A DNA stretch of 64,000 nt, from the NCBI GenBank assembly GCA_036346205.1, contig JARFJB010001965.1, positions 5,382,501 to 5,446,500 on the forward strand. The letters run 5' to 3'. Source of the DNA: Vesta saturnalis (lineage: Eukaryota; Arthropoda; Insecta; Coleoptera; Lampyridae). The stretch's first letter is position 1; every line of letters starts with the position of its first letter. A program made the position numbers and the translations under genes. Positions 12,737-26,700 of the stretch are shown piece after piece. The notes beneath the pieces were generated by a model that searched no databases, was not told the origin of the DNA, and saw nothing but the letters and a program-made list of their open reading frames with translations.

Positions 12737-14688
12737 GTAATCAGTGTCTCAGTGGTAAAGGTGTCAGACTTACAAGTGAAAGGTACCAAGTTCGAATCTG
12801 AGAGTAGTCAATTGCGAAAACAGTCCTTCTGAGGACTATGCCTGATGACGGAAGCAGAGTCCGCTTCCGAAACGTCGCCCTATAAAAGCAAAAACTGTGG
12901 AAACAGGCCAAGTAACTCAACTAATAAAATCTTTATGTTCCAATATCTGGGTAATAATTTAATTTGACATGTTTATATGAACTTTTTTGTTTATTTTGTG
13001 CTAGAGAACACATACCTATAGTGCCGGGAAAATCCCAAACACGTTAAAATTTAATTTAAATTTTAAATTTGTGTATTATTTTCAAAGAAATTGAAATTCT
13101 GATTTGAACCATCAAATCTTTTGTACGTGCCACATATAGCACGTCCAAAATTACACCCTACTGCACCTTGCATGGTACAAACTTGGTTTTAATACAACAA
13201 TTTTAAATTTGCTTTTATTCAACCTTATATGGTGTGACAATTTTCGAACTTTACGAAAATGAAATATAAAGATTATACTGTACCTTCAGATACCTTCCAT
13301 TTTCTATACATTTTTGCATTAGTGTCTCCTTTTGTAATAAGATGATATTCTACAACAAAATCGTCTGACAAAGCATAAAATGTTCCAGGAATTAGCGATT
13401 CTTGTAGTAATTTATAATTTTCTAACTTATATAATGGTACTAGTTCTTGATGATGAAACTTCCAAATATTTGTGCCAAAATACCTACAATCTGGCAAATA
13501 TGCGCTGCTTTTACTAACTAAGAAGACTAAATCGCCATCATAAACGCTAATCATTTGTGATATGGTTCCAGTTTTAATAATTGAAATTTCGTGAAAACTT
13601 GTATTAAACCACGCTAGTAAGTGTGAGTTGCACAAATTTTTTTCAGTAACTATCATATAATCTTGCACATTGGTCTAAAAGAGGATTTAATATTAATATC
13701 ATACAAATCGGCAAAATTTCATACCTTGAAGTGGTGAACAGTTTCAATCTCATATCCATATGTATAGGTTTGGAGAAGATCAAAGTATTTAAATAAATAT
13801 ATTTGAGTTTCAGCTATCTTCATTATAGCATTTACGTCTTTACACATGTTGGAATAATCTTCCTAAAAGTAAATATATATATACATAATGTAGGTAGCGG
13901 ACGATGAAAAGATATCTTTGTTACTGGGAAACTCGAGACCCGTAATGGAAGGTTGTTACAGACTAATGCATATTTTTAAAATTAAGATGTCGTGCAATAA
14001 TTACTACGAAACTATTCCAACATAAGTTAGTGTTTCTTGTTTTTTATTACTTTTGAAAGACGGGGGTGGTTTTTCGGGAGTAGATATAATTATGTTTGGA
14101 TCGCGGGGAAGGCAGTTACAGCGATCTTTTCAATCGAGCCAGATCGGTTTTTGGGTTAATTAAATCCCTTCCTTGTAAACAGTTTGTCTTTAAAATAATT
14201 CGTGCGTGTACGTTTTTCTTTTGAATTCACACTAAGTTGTCTTTTCTTTCGGGGTCAAACCGCGTCTATTAAGATTTGTGCCTGTGATTAAATAAGGGAA
14301 TATTTAGTCTAGTGTAAGTATGTATTTTTATATAACTGAAAGCTCGCAGCAAATAGTTTTACCATAACATATTAAATATACCAAACATTGTCTTGCAAAG
14401 GTATCTTATTCGTACGCGGACGACGCATTAAGCTGAAATCTGCTAAAATAAAAGGACAATACACGGCACTCTCCCTTTGGTATTTGTGCGAATTAGCATT
14501 GTTGATTGTTGTTTATATTTATAATGGTGGAAAGGTGGCTGGTGAATGGATATAGGATGCCGCAGGTTATTAATTGTAAAAGGCAATAAATAAACCTGTT
14601 GGTACACACTCCCAAGCCAAGCTATTAAACACCTCGAATTTTATATTTATTGTTTTTATATGTTGTATACGTGAATGTGTAACCGGAG

Positions 14689-14723
<35 letters not shown>

Positions 14724-17700
14724 TATATCGGTCATGATGTTAGTGATTTATTTATAACGTACCCTTGAAAGGCTTTGTTTAAATGAGTTTTTATTTCAGT
14801 TTGCTGAAGTTGAATTATTTGCCTGCGAGCTGATTTCTCTTTTGTATGTGCTTTATTACAATGTGACTCATGTATTTTGTGCTTTAGATGTCACTAAACA
14901 ATTGGGTAATTTTTAAATTCCTTGTCTGTTATCTTTTGATCCTCGCATTTACCTTAGTACAAAAATTTGCAATTGTACTATTTTAATGAAGCAGCACTAC
15001 CTGTCGGACAATGGGTTAATGAAATATGCAATCCTTGCTTTCAGGTTAATACTATTATTGAACGTTTAAAGTTGCCTACATGTTACTAAGATGATACTAA
15101 TTTTTATTTGTTTATGGAAAAAAATTTATGGACCGATCGGAAGTTATTGGGGTGGATATGTACGGTAGCCACTAAGGTGTCAATAATGGATATAACCCGG
15201 TAACGGGATCTGCAGATGGCAGCCCCAAGGACGCTGAGCTCGAAGATCTAAAGGAGGTTGTACGGAATCAAGGAAGATTCCTGGAAATGCTTCTCGGACA
15301 AAACGCGATGATGCAAAAGACCATCGAAAAGCTGGTCACTACACCCGGAAACGGAGGTCCAAATGGCGCACAGGGTTCGGGACTATCTGCGGACAAAGCA
15401 TCTTCATCGGATTTCTGTGAAGGTCAGTCACTTAGTGTTAGAAAGAGTAATTCTGTACGCTTTATTACCTCTACCCCGCGTAAAGTGAACGGAGGTGGCA
15501 ATACACTCCCTGATTAAGAACAATCTTCTCAAAATGCTGATGTTAGCTTTTCAGGTACTGAATGTCGCAATATTTTGTTGGCGCTATCTAATAAAACTAG
15601 GTCCCCTTTAAAATTAGAGCGGCCAATTTTTCCCGGTAACCATTGGTTGCACCCGTTGTTTTCACGAAAATTTGACCAGTTTGCGGAATCGTATCACTTG
15701 TCGGGGGATGATTACTTGAGAGCGGCAAAAACGTGTCTAGAAGCCGGTGCACCTGAAACAAATTAATGACTATCGCCTTTTTGATCCTCCCATCTCTGAG
15801 GGAGTTATTTTGTATGAGATAATGCGTCAATATCCCATTGCCACCCAGTGATTATGAGGAGTCTGTTCAGACCGGAGCTTGAATGGAGCTCTTTCCTTTT
15901 TAGAACGGTTATCGGGTATTGAAACAAAGAAACCAAGAAATGACGTTCCGCGAGCCCAGGCTGTCAATTTTGCTAGTCAGTTACCGGCACCGTTGTCTTC
16001 TTTTAGCGTACCTCCGCCATGTTGGATCCATAATGCGACCACCTCCGCGCTCTTCGGGAAACGACCGGGGAACTAGGTTTTTTCGAGGGCTAGGGATGCG
16101 ATTTTAGGGTCCGAATTACGCCAGTTTATATTCAATTACGTTGATGATCTTTTGGTTGTCTCTTAATCTTCTTGTGATCATATACAACATCTTAGGAAAC
16201 TTTCAGGTTCTATTTAAGTGAGCCAATATGACCATAAACATTTGAAAAGCCGATTTTTTTTCTCATTGCCCGAAGAAAAATTTTTGGGACATTACAACCA
16301 CTACGGGCGTTAAATCTTATCCCGAGCAATTATCTTACATACAACGGTTCCCTAGCCCATGGAATTCGAGTCACTTTTTGATGTGTTAAGAGAGAACTAA
16401 GCAGGTTGATTAGGGCCTACTGTCGAAATTCGCATGCTAATTGGGCTAATCACATGAAGGATATAGAATGTCTATTTAATATCGTTCCCCATTTGAGCAC
16501 GGGTTATCCCCTTGTGATATTGTAAACGTTCCGCGTCCCAGGGATCGTTTGCCACTTACCTGAGAAAAATGTTGCCCATTTCCGCCACAGAATCGCAGGG
16601 GGTAATTTGGAATAAAGTTCGTCAGAATTTAGACATAAGCACAAGAGCGCGAGTAGGAGATTTCGAACACCAATGTGACAGACTGGGTATCGACGACTAC
16701 GTTTTACTGAAGGAAAGTAATATTTCGGACGCCAAACCCTACCCGAACGTGTACCGTTTGTTGGATGAAGAGATGGATTCTATCAAGGGGAATTATAACA
16801 TTACTAACCTGAAGTTTTATCATAGGCCCGAATCCTAGGAATATCTACGGCCGTGCCCTAGGTACCTTGCGTGGACCAAAAATGAGTAGAATCCTGGGTG
16901 TATATGCCCATTTTTTTTTAACTTTTTTTACTTGTTTTTTTTTGTTCTTTTTTTATTTTTTTCTTCATATTATTTTATGCATGTATTGTTTATTCATATT
17001 CTCTAATTGTTTTTGAGAATGTTGTCTAAAGATGTTTAGTTGGCCTAGTTAAGCTGGTTACTAATTAAGTTTTGTTTTAGTGCTAATGGCTCTAGTTCGT
17101 AGCGGAAGGTAGCGAAGGATCCCGATCCGAAGCGAAGGATGTTGAAAACTCTCCGAATGTTTCCGAGCGGACATCGTTGAGCTTTCGAAGGAGCGTTCTG
17201 TAGGTAGCGGACAGCGAAAATTTTATTATTGTAATAAACGTTTGTCAAATCGCCATTGTTACCACGATAGAAACGATTAGTGAATTTTTAATATCTTGAT
17301 AGTACGTCCTAATTTACTAATGTTTTCAAAATATTTTTATTTATATATTTTTATCTAAGGAATGTAGGATTGTTTGTAACTAATATGTATGTAAACACAT
17401 GTTAGGGGGTGAGTGGCAGGTGCACGCTTAAAAATGCTTTACTGAAGGAGCGTAACAAAGCATTGGAATTTTTCTTATGCGCGCTCTTGATGTAAAAATG
17501 TCATGGGTCTAATGATTAATTGGGAAACTCGAGACCCGTAAATAGAAGGTTGTTACAGACGAATGCATATTTTTAAAATTAAGATTACTTTTGAAAGACG
17601 GAGGTGGTTTTTCGGGAGTAGATATAGTTATGTTTGGATCGAGGGGGAAGGCAGTTACAGCCATCTTTTTAATCGAGCCAGATCGATTTTTGGGTTAATT

Positions 17701-20700
17701 AAATCCCTTCCTTGTAAACAGTTTGTCTTCAAAATAATTCGTGCGTGTGCATTTTTCTTTTGAATTCGCCAACACTAAGTTGTCTTTTCTTTCGGGGTCA
17801 AACCGCGTCTATTAACGATTTGTGCCTGTGATCAATTAAGGGAATATTTATTCTAATGTAAGTATGTATTTTTATATAACTGAAAGCTCGCAGCAAATAG
17901 TTTTACCCGTCTAGATAACATATTAAATACCAAACATTGTCTTATAAAGGTATCTTATTCGTACGCGGACTCATTAAGCTGAAATTTGTTAAAATAAAAG
18001 GACAGTACAGGGCCCTCTCCCGCGGGTATTTCTGCGAATTAGCATTGTTGGTTGTTGATTATATTTATAATTGTGGAAAGGTGGCTGGTGAATGGATATA
18101 GGATGCCGCGGGTTATTAATTGTAAAAGGAAATTGCACGTTGGTACACACTCCCAAGCCAGACCATTAAACACCTCGAATTTTATTTTTATTGTTTTTAT
18201 TTGTTGTATAGGTGGATGTGTAATCGGAGAGAGAGAGGCACGGTATGTTTCTAACGCACTCAAACATATATCGGTCACGATGTTAGTGAGCTATTTATAA
18301 CGTACCCTTGTAAGGCTTTGTTTTATTGAGTTTTTATGTCAGTTGTCACTAAACAATTGGGTAATTTTTCTTTTGTTTTCTTTTGATCCTCGCATTTACC
18401 CTAGTAGTTGTGCAATTTTACTGTTGTTGTATTTTATATGTTCCGTGATTTGCTTTATTATTTATGTGCTTATTTACTTAAAGACCGGCATGGTTGCTTT
18501 TTAAAGAGGGCCACATGTTTGGTGTTACGATTTTATTATGATTTTTATTTATGACCCAATTGTGAGTGTGACTATATGTGTTTTTTTTATTATTGTGTTT
18601 CTGTGTAACTAACTGCTTTTTTTATTCATTTTCTCTTAATGTTATAATTTCGTACGCACTTTAACCTGATTTAATGCTGTTTTGTTATATATTTAACCCT
18701 TCCATTGTTTTTTTTTGTTATTTGATTTGTTAATGTACTTGTGCAATTACTATTTAAGAATAAAGTGGGTTTTATTGGTGGTTCTTTCCCACAATAGTAG
18801 ATTAACGGGCTGAACCACCGGTGCGCCAAGTTCGTTGATTTTAATTTGAGAAGTTTCATTTGTTTTACCTGCCCGCATGATGCAACACGTGTAACAACCC
18901 TTTTTGAGTTATATTAAAATATACCTTAATTTAAGGTCTTCCATTCGTTCTGTTGTAAATATAAGAAAAAAATTTAATTAATTATTACATTATAGCTATG
19001 AGGTAGGCAACTTAATTTGCATTTTGGTGTAACTTAAGTGCATATCTTCTTAAGGGTATATATTTCTTAAAGATTTATATTCCCACTTTAAATTACTTTT
19101 TCTGATCATTTTATTCGCGCATTACGTCATCGTGACTTAATTCTTTGCGCAAATCCTTTCGCGCACGACTAGCTCGTCTAATTTCAAAGCATCCATTTTT
19201 TTTACTTCCTGATGAATGTGGTGAGAAGCAGAAAGCTTTTTCACCTAAATTTTGTGCAAGTGCCATTAATTTGATGGTAAGATGTTTTAACTCGTTATAT
19301 TAAAAATTAAAACATTTGCTCTTTTCAGGCACTTTTATTTTACGTTTATTTTACGTTCCTTTCTTTTATTTTTACTGTGATTTACACTTTAATTACATTT
19401 AAGTACGCATTTAATTTTACTGTTGCGTACGCTTTCATTTTTGCATTGAAAATTTCAAGAAATGCAACAAATATTGGATTATTCAATTTCACGAAGAAAA
19501 TTTATAAGGATAATTCCAGTTTTGGGTGTGGCTTACAACGTAAAGCATTATTTCAAGATATTGCGCAATATTGATGCAAAGATGACATCACCTCAGTTGA
19601 AATTTCCGTAAACATTTAGATACCAGAGGGTATTAGAAAATTTGTGTACAAAAATTTTACAAACAGGTATTTAATGTTTAATGATTTTTTCGTAAGTTAA
19701 GGCTAGTTTTAAGATATATTCATTTTCACTGTTAATAAACATTGTTTGTATATTTTTTTATTATTTTACATTTTGATAAAATTTTTATTGTTGTAAACAA
19801 CCTCGGTTTAGTTATTCCGAGCATTATTAAAAATAACTTGGCGTCCGAGATCATTTTATTAGTGTTACATTTCATTTTTATTATTTATGTTCAGTGGAAG
19901 TAAGCTGGCAGATTTTGCGGTAATCAAGCAAATCAAAAGACTGGCCCTATGTTAATCTACCGATTTGAGTCGAAGGCATTATTTTGGTGAATGGTTAGTT
20001 TCTCCAGTTAGTTTAACGATTTGTGTTTGGAGAACTTTTTACTCATATTTATTTCTTTATTTACTTATTACATTTATTTATTATTAAATTTATTATACCA
20101 TTTACACCACTTACATTATACACGTACCTCATCCAGACTATCTCATTTAGATAGCAAAACGTACCTAACACTAGACGGCCTCTTCGTTTGATCAGGTTTG
20201 AGATTTGCGAGTAATAAATATCAGACTTGTAAATAAATGCTAATGTTTTAATTATTGCCCGGAAAGTCAAAGTAAGGCAGGCAATTAATTTGAGTAATAG
20301 TGACATTATTGTCAGTCAATTAAAGGTAACTCACTTACCGATTGTTTGGTTCTTGAATTTGCATTATTGCAATTAAGTTCAAATTACTCTTTTCAAGATA
20401 GGGTACCTGGGGGACGTTACAATAATTTTTAGATTGTTTGTGAACCACCAATAGAAAATTAATAAAGAGGGGAAGTAGAAAATTCAATTATTGTGACAAA
20501 TATTAACAATAAATAAACTTACTATAATTCCACTTTCAACAGATAGTTTCATAAGACGTTTTTCTTCCATAGTTTCGACTATTTTATCCATGCTCATACC
20601 ATGTAATAGTGCATCACCAAAAACATTTTCACCAAAAACTATTCTGTCAGTAACTGTCCAATTATCATATATAATTTGAGGAAATTCATGATAAGTTTTC

Positions 20701-23700
20701 ACACTACGTTCATTCCATTTATTTATATTTATATCGTTTATGTGTCCTGTAGTTTCTAATTCGTCTATTGTTATTTCACAATCAAAAAAGTAATTTGCTG
20801 TTAAATTTTGTTCAGTATTAGTAGTAACTACTTTACTGAGATTACGCCCATCAACAGCACCAAAGATTTGAATATTATTTCGTACTAATACATTATTATC
20901 AAATGTAACATTGGATGAGATCACATGAGAAAGTTGGTTCTAAGGATAAATATGATCGAAGTTTGCATCTAACAGAATAATTTACCTACCATTAATATAG
21001 AATTTTGAAACTCATCCGAAACTATATAACCATTTACCAACTGTTGTACAGATACATTATGCAAAGATGTAATTTCAACAAACTCTAAGGACTGGGTGAT
21101 ATTCTGGTGAGTTTTCAGTGGAATTAATGATTTTAAATCAATGTCATTTACAGCATCCAGGTATAGACTATCTTGAATTGAAACGTACTCAAACGTTAAT
21201 TTGCCTGGAATCATTCCGTTATTGGTAAAAACAGCATTTTCTATCCAGTTATTTAAATCTATTCCATTTAAGAAAACAGTTCCTAAATCTTCCGCTATTA
21301 ATTCTTCTTCCACGTAAACAGGTTGTGTAAATGTTATGCTTCCACCGATTTCGTCGTCTTTTGTTATATCTACAATATCTTGTACAAATTCAGAAAAATC
21401 AACACCATTAATAGTTTCATTCACAATTAGATTTTGTTTTATTTGCACCTAAAGTGAAACATTACTCAACTGTATTGTAATGAACATAATTACAAACCTT
21501 GTTTAAAAACGTTATAGTCTTCGGTATTTTTATATTTTGTGATTTATACACCATATTTTGTAAGAATTCATTTAAGTACAAATTGTTTACAAAACCATTT
21601 ATAATTAGATTGTTGATGTACGGCAAACGGTGAAACATAAGATCATCTACAAACATTGATTATTACAGACGATTTATTTACAAAATATAAATGAAAACTA
21701 ACACAGTGAAATTGAGTTTAAAACGATACATTATAATCCTATATATACAAACTATTTTTTAATAGGTTCATAACGAAAATAGGCGACATTATAAAAACTA
21801 AGACTATGATCTATGGCAAATGAAATACCGATAATGAACTTTAAGCATTTTCAATCCTATTTCATACATTTTTAGACTTAGTTTGCTTTATATTAAGAAA
21901 CTTTATAAAAAAAAGTTTTGTAAAATTAAATTTTCTTTAAAAAAATGTGTCTTGATATTGAACAAATTTAAACTAATATGAAAATGTAAACTTTCACCAT
22001 TATTACACATATTAAAATACTTATCTTTTTGCGTTTTTAATGGTGTATTCGTATATTAATGTAATACGATCTAAACGTTTCGTTAACACTTACAGTTATC
22101 TTCGTCAGTAGTAGGTAATATCTTTTAAAATTGTTAATGGTGTTGAAACAATTTTGTGAAATTTGAAAATTAAAACATGAACATATCCTATTAATATAAC
22201 AGTTTGATAAACGTATAAAGTCATATTCCATAGTTGTTATTGAACGTTTAGATTGTATTACATTAATATACGAATACACCATTAAAAACCTACAGAAGAT
22301 AATAATTTTAAATTTGAACTAACAATTAAATTCTATCTTATCAAAAAATTGCCTAGAACATAATTAATCGATATTTTTAAGGTCTATATGTTGGTGTTTG
22401 AGATGTTTGAAATATACAGCTGTTTCAAAAATCCAAAAATTCTCCGCCGCTGAATGTCTCCCAAAATCTAAACAGCTTTAGCAGAAATGAAAACAAGCTT
22501 AAATACGAGATGTAAAATACGTGCGTGTGGTCGTCCTGGACTTCTCGTGGATACTAACATGCACGCACGCGCACGCGCAAACACACACGCGCACACACAC
22601 CCGACATCGCAATCGAAACATTTCCAAACGCAAAATTACCTAGTAAGTCGATTGCATAGACTTCTATACCTACGAATGTATATGTAAGTTGGAAAGAAAA
22701 AAGGGCAAGATAATTAAAAATATAAGTAAACCTATCTTCTATAAGTATAGGTTCCCCATGAACACATATATTTCAGTAAAAGAGTAATTTTAGTACGGAA
22801 AAGGTGCAGTAATTCTTATTTTCGTCTATATTGCATTGATATCTTAACAGGTAACAGGTGCTATTCAAATGTTTAAAGCTTATAAAATTTGTTTCTAAAA
22901 ACACAACTTAAACCAAAAAAAAGGTTAAGTATTTTAATTAGGTAATAAAAGTTTTCATCCCGCACCCTTCTTGCGTTTCTGACCATTTTGAAAAATCACA
23001 CATTAACTATTATTAATAATTCATTTCTTGCGTTTCTTACTGCATAACTAATTTTCTATACGTTTTGCGGGAAAGGTATAACTGTATCTTATAGGGAGCA
23101 TAATTCTTTCTCTACAAGTCCCATACAATATATTATTTCCAGCTCATCACTAAGTACTCATCTTGTTAGATAAAAAAAGGAAAACGCCACGTATTTAATT
23201 CCCTCCCCAAAGGAGAGGGCGGGCTGCTCAAGCTTTCGGAGCTCCTTCAACCACAATCATGAATTCCCGGCGTTCATGCATACATTACGTATATATGCAT
23301 GGTGGGATTAAGGATGGGTGTGGTCAGGAGAGGATCGGAAGGAACGGAGTTAGGGTTCTGAGGGGGAAAATACTACCCCAGCATTCGCCTAAGTAGCCAC
23401 ACATGGTGTACATATACGCAGTGACCATGCCGCTACATGTGTATGAGGAAAACATCTGAAAAAACCTCATACAAGGTAGACGGTAACGGGAATCAAACCC
23501 ATTACCTCCCGAATGCTAAGCAGGTCGTGTCACCACTACGCTACCAGCTCGGTTTTTAGATAAACAAGGAAACATCTGTTGAAAATTCACATGTTGATCT
23601 TTGAGACGTAGAAACAAGTATTATACTCTATCCAATGTTCCTACAACTTGACTTGCCGCAAACACTTTTGGATAAAACAGGAAATCAAGTCAAGTAATGC

Positions 23701-26700
23701 TTGTGGCACTACAGATAAGCCACTAACATTCCACTTCCATCTCCAATCAAGAGGATTTTTTCATAATCCATACATATTTAAACTTGGATGACTTATGGGC
23801 AAGGGTATGCTTTGAATTTGGCTTTCTGCAGTAATATTTAAATGTGTCAAAATGTAGTCTATTTATAAGGTTATGTGCAACATGTCCTTATATATGGTCT
23901 TGTTCGGCACGTCCGTGTGCCCGTGTCCGCGATTACAAAAAAAACGGTTACTATCTGGCGAAATCTTACAATAGATTCGAGGAGCTTGGGCAAACAAGAA
24001 GTGACAGCGATTCTGATGTTTTACTGTCTTTTCCGGCTTTGGGTAAGGCGACAATAACAGCTAGTTTCCACTTAGATGGGTAAGTACCAGTTTTTCATGT
24101 TTGATTACATATGTTGAGTAAAGTTCCCTTTATTTCAGCGGGAAGATGAATTAATGAGTAGGTTATTTTGTCATGTCCAGCAGTTGACTCTTTTACAGTC
24201 TTTAAAGCTATGACACTTCTGCTATGGTAAATGGGACATTGTATGTTTCTTTTCATCGTTATCAAAGTTGATTGCTTCTGAGCTCATTGGATATTGGTAA
24301 TCATTAGATATTGACTGAAAATAATTCGCTAAATGGTTTGCTACAGCCACATGATCATTTTCAACTTTTCCACGCATGATCAGGCTTGGTGGAATAGGTG
24401 AGCTAGTTTTACCCATAATACTTCTAACTTTCTGCCATATCTCACTTTGCGAACTTGTACGTGTTATAGTGGATGTATAGTTCTGCCAAGAAAGTTTCTA
24501 GATTTTTAATTTTTCAAACCTTTCGTTAGACCTGGCTATATAGCCAGGTGGTTTTCAACAATAGGGTATTTTCTATACCGATTCAGCAATCGTTTTTTAT
24601 TTTTATTAAGAATACCTATGTCTATGGTCCACCAGGGGACAGGTACACGTTTAATCGTGCCACACTTATTTAGGTATGTTTCATTAGCTGCTTCAACTAT
24701 GCTATGCTTTATATTTTTATTGTTTTTCCTACACCAGCCTCTACATTTGCTGTTTGTATTGCTCCAGTAGATGCACATGAATCTAATTTTTGTGTATTAA
24801 ATCGCTATCTGCCGTGTTTTTTTATGTTGAGTTCTAACAAAATAGGAAAATGCTTACTATGGTGGCTATCTTCCGTAACTAACCATAACAGGTCTAACGC
24901 AAGTGATGGGGACGTTAGAGAAAGATCTATTGCACTAAAGTTACCACTAAAATGGTTTCGGTAAGTTGGTGGTACATTGTTTTAACTGATTAAAGATTTT
25001 TCAAAAGTGGTACCTTGTGGGCTCGTATACGAAGACGTCCAAATTCTATTATGATATTTAAAATCACCAAGTATAAGGCTGCGACCTGCGAAGAAAGATT
25101 TTCTAAGTTAGCTGCGGTCCATGATGGATTTTTTGGATTCTTGAATTGTGATCTCCTTAGGTTCAATACTTTCAGGCAATAATCTCAGTTTATCTACTTT
25201 ATCTTGATCCCTCGTGCATTTGATTTGTTTTCCGCGTGTCAGGTCTTGTTTATGCTCTTGTATATGTGAATACTGGTCACAAACTTTGTATGTTCTGAGC
25301 TTGCCTTGTATGCCCATATCTTTATTTTTTCGTGTTCTCTCATAACGCCTGGAATAATGGTTCGTTGGTAGCTTAAACCGACGTTGTCTGCGAATGCTAC
25401 TACTCTAATTTAGGTGTTTACAAATATATACCCTTCTTTGGTTTGTTTCCCTTCCTTGATTATTACGCCCCTTATAATGCTAAACGGTTGAGGGCAATCT
25501 TTTACAGTTTTGTTGTTCGGGTTATTGTGATGATGTACCTCATTTGCGATATCTTCTTGCATACGTTGTGATCCTTTAATAAAGTTATTACGTCTACTAA
25601 CCTGTCTCGGTCGAAGGCATGCGCTATGTCAATAAAACAAAGAAGTGCAGGTTTTTGAAGTCCTATGGCTTTTCCTCATACTTGTCCTAATGCAAATATG
25701 CATCATAAGTAGACCTGATCTGTTTAAAATCTTATCACTCATCACATGCTATTACATGTTTGTAGCTTTGTGAACAATTTCCTTAATAATTCCAGCAATA
25801 ATTCCCTGGATCGTTTTTGCTTCATTTTTGATTACTGACACTATTACGCTTTATCCAATGTAGGTATTTTTTCCACAAGTAGTATGCGAGTGCATACGTA
25901 TGTATATGTGAGTGTGTACGTGTATGCGCGTATGTGTGGGTGTGTGCATGTGTGAGACTGCGCGTGGACACGTGTGCAAGTATGCGTGCGCGCGTGTGTG
26001 TTTGTATGTGCGTACACACGTGTGTACGTGTGTACGTGTGTACGTGTGTACGTGTGTACGTGTGTACGTGTGTACGTGTGTACGTTGTACGTGTACGTGT
26101 GTACGTGTGTACGTGTGTACGTGTGTACGTGTGTACGTGTGTACGTTTGTACGTGTCTACGTGTGTACGTGTGTACGTGTGTACGTGTAGGTGTGTACGT
26201 GTGTACGTGTGTACGTGTGTACGTGTGTACGTGTGTACGTGTGTACGTGTGTGTACGTGTGTACGTGTGTACGTGTGTACGTGTGAAGTGTGTACGTGTG
26301 TACATGTGTACGTGTGTTCGTGTGTACGTGTGTACGTATGTACGTGTCCGTGTGTACGAGTGAACGTGTGTACGTGTGTACCTGTGTACGTGTGTACGTT
26401 GTACGTGTGTACGTGTGTACGCGTGTACGTGTGTACGTGTGTACGTGTGTACGTGTGTACGTGTGTACGTGTGTACGTTGTGTACGTGTGTACGTGTGTA
26501 CGTGTGTACGTGTGTACGTGTGTACGTGTGTACGTGTGTACGTGTGTACGTGTGTACGTGTGTACGTGTGTACGTGTGTACGTGTGTACGTGTGTACGTG
26601 TGTACGTGTGTACGTGTGTACGTGTGTACATGTATACCTATGTGCGTGTGTGCGTATGCGCATGTGTGCGTTTCTATGTATGAAAAGTACGTGCATGCGT

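Larger units (their letters stand above)
13889..18900 (+). mobile_element. LTR retrotransposon, internally deleted, beside exon 16
   Basis: Direct repeats of about 1.1-1.2 kb begin with TGTAGGTAGCGGAC at 13889 and again at 17199. Long shared segments (for example GGGAAACTCGAGACCCGTAA near 13927 and 17521, and GTCACTAAACAATTGGGTAA near 14889 and 18345) follow in both. The right copy has about 290 extra bp near its start. Between them lie gag, RT and integrase tail fragments of a Gypsy-type element. The right limit is approximate. Antisense to the gene. Confidence 0.8.

Noticed and set aside
23844..24083. Short plus ORF near the LINE remnant
   Set aside because: Overlaps equally long frames on both strands, with no recognisable motif.
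25340..25820. Possible extra LINE RT segment on the minus strand
   Set aside because: A few RT-like words occur, but no conserved motif could be read with confidence.
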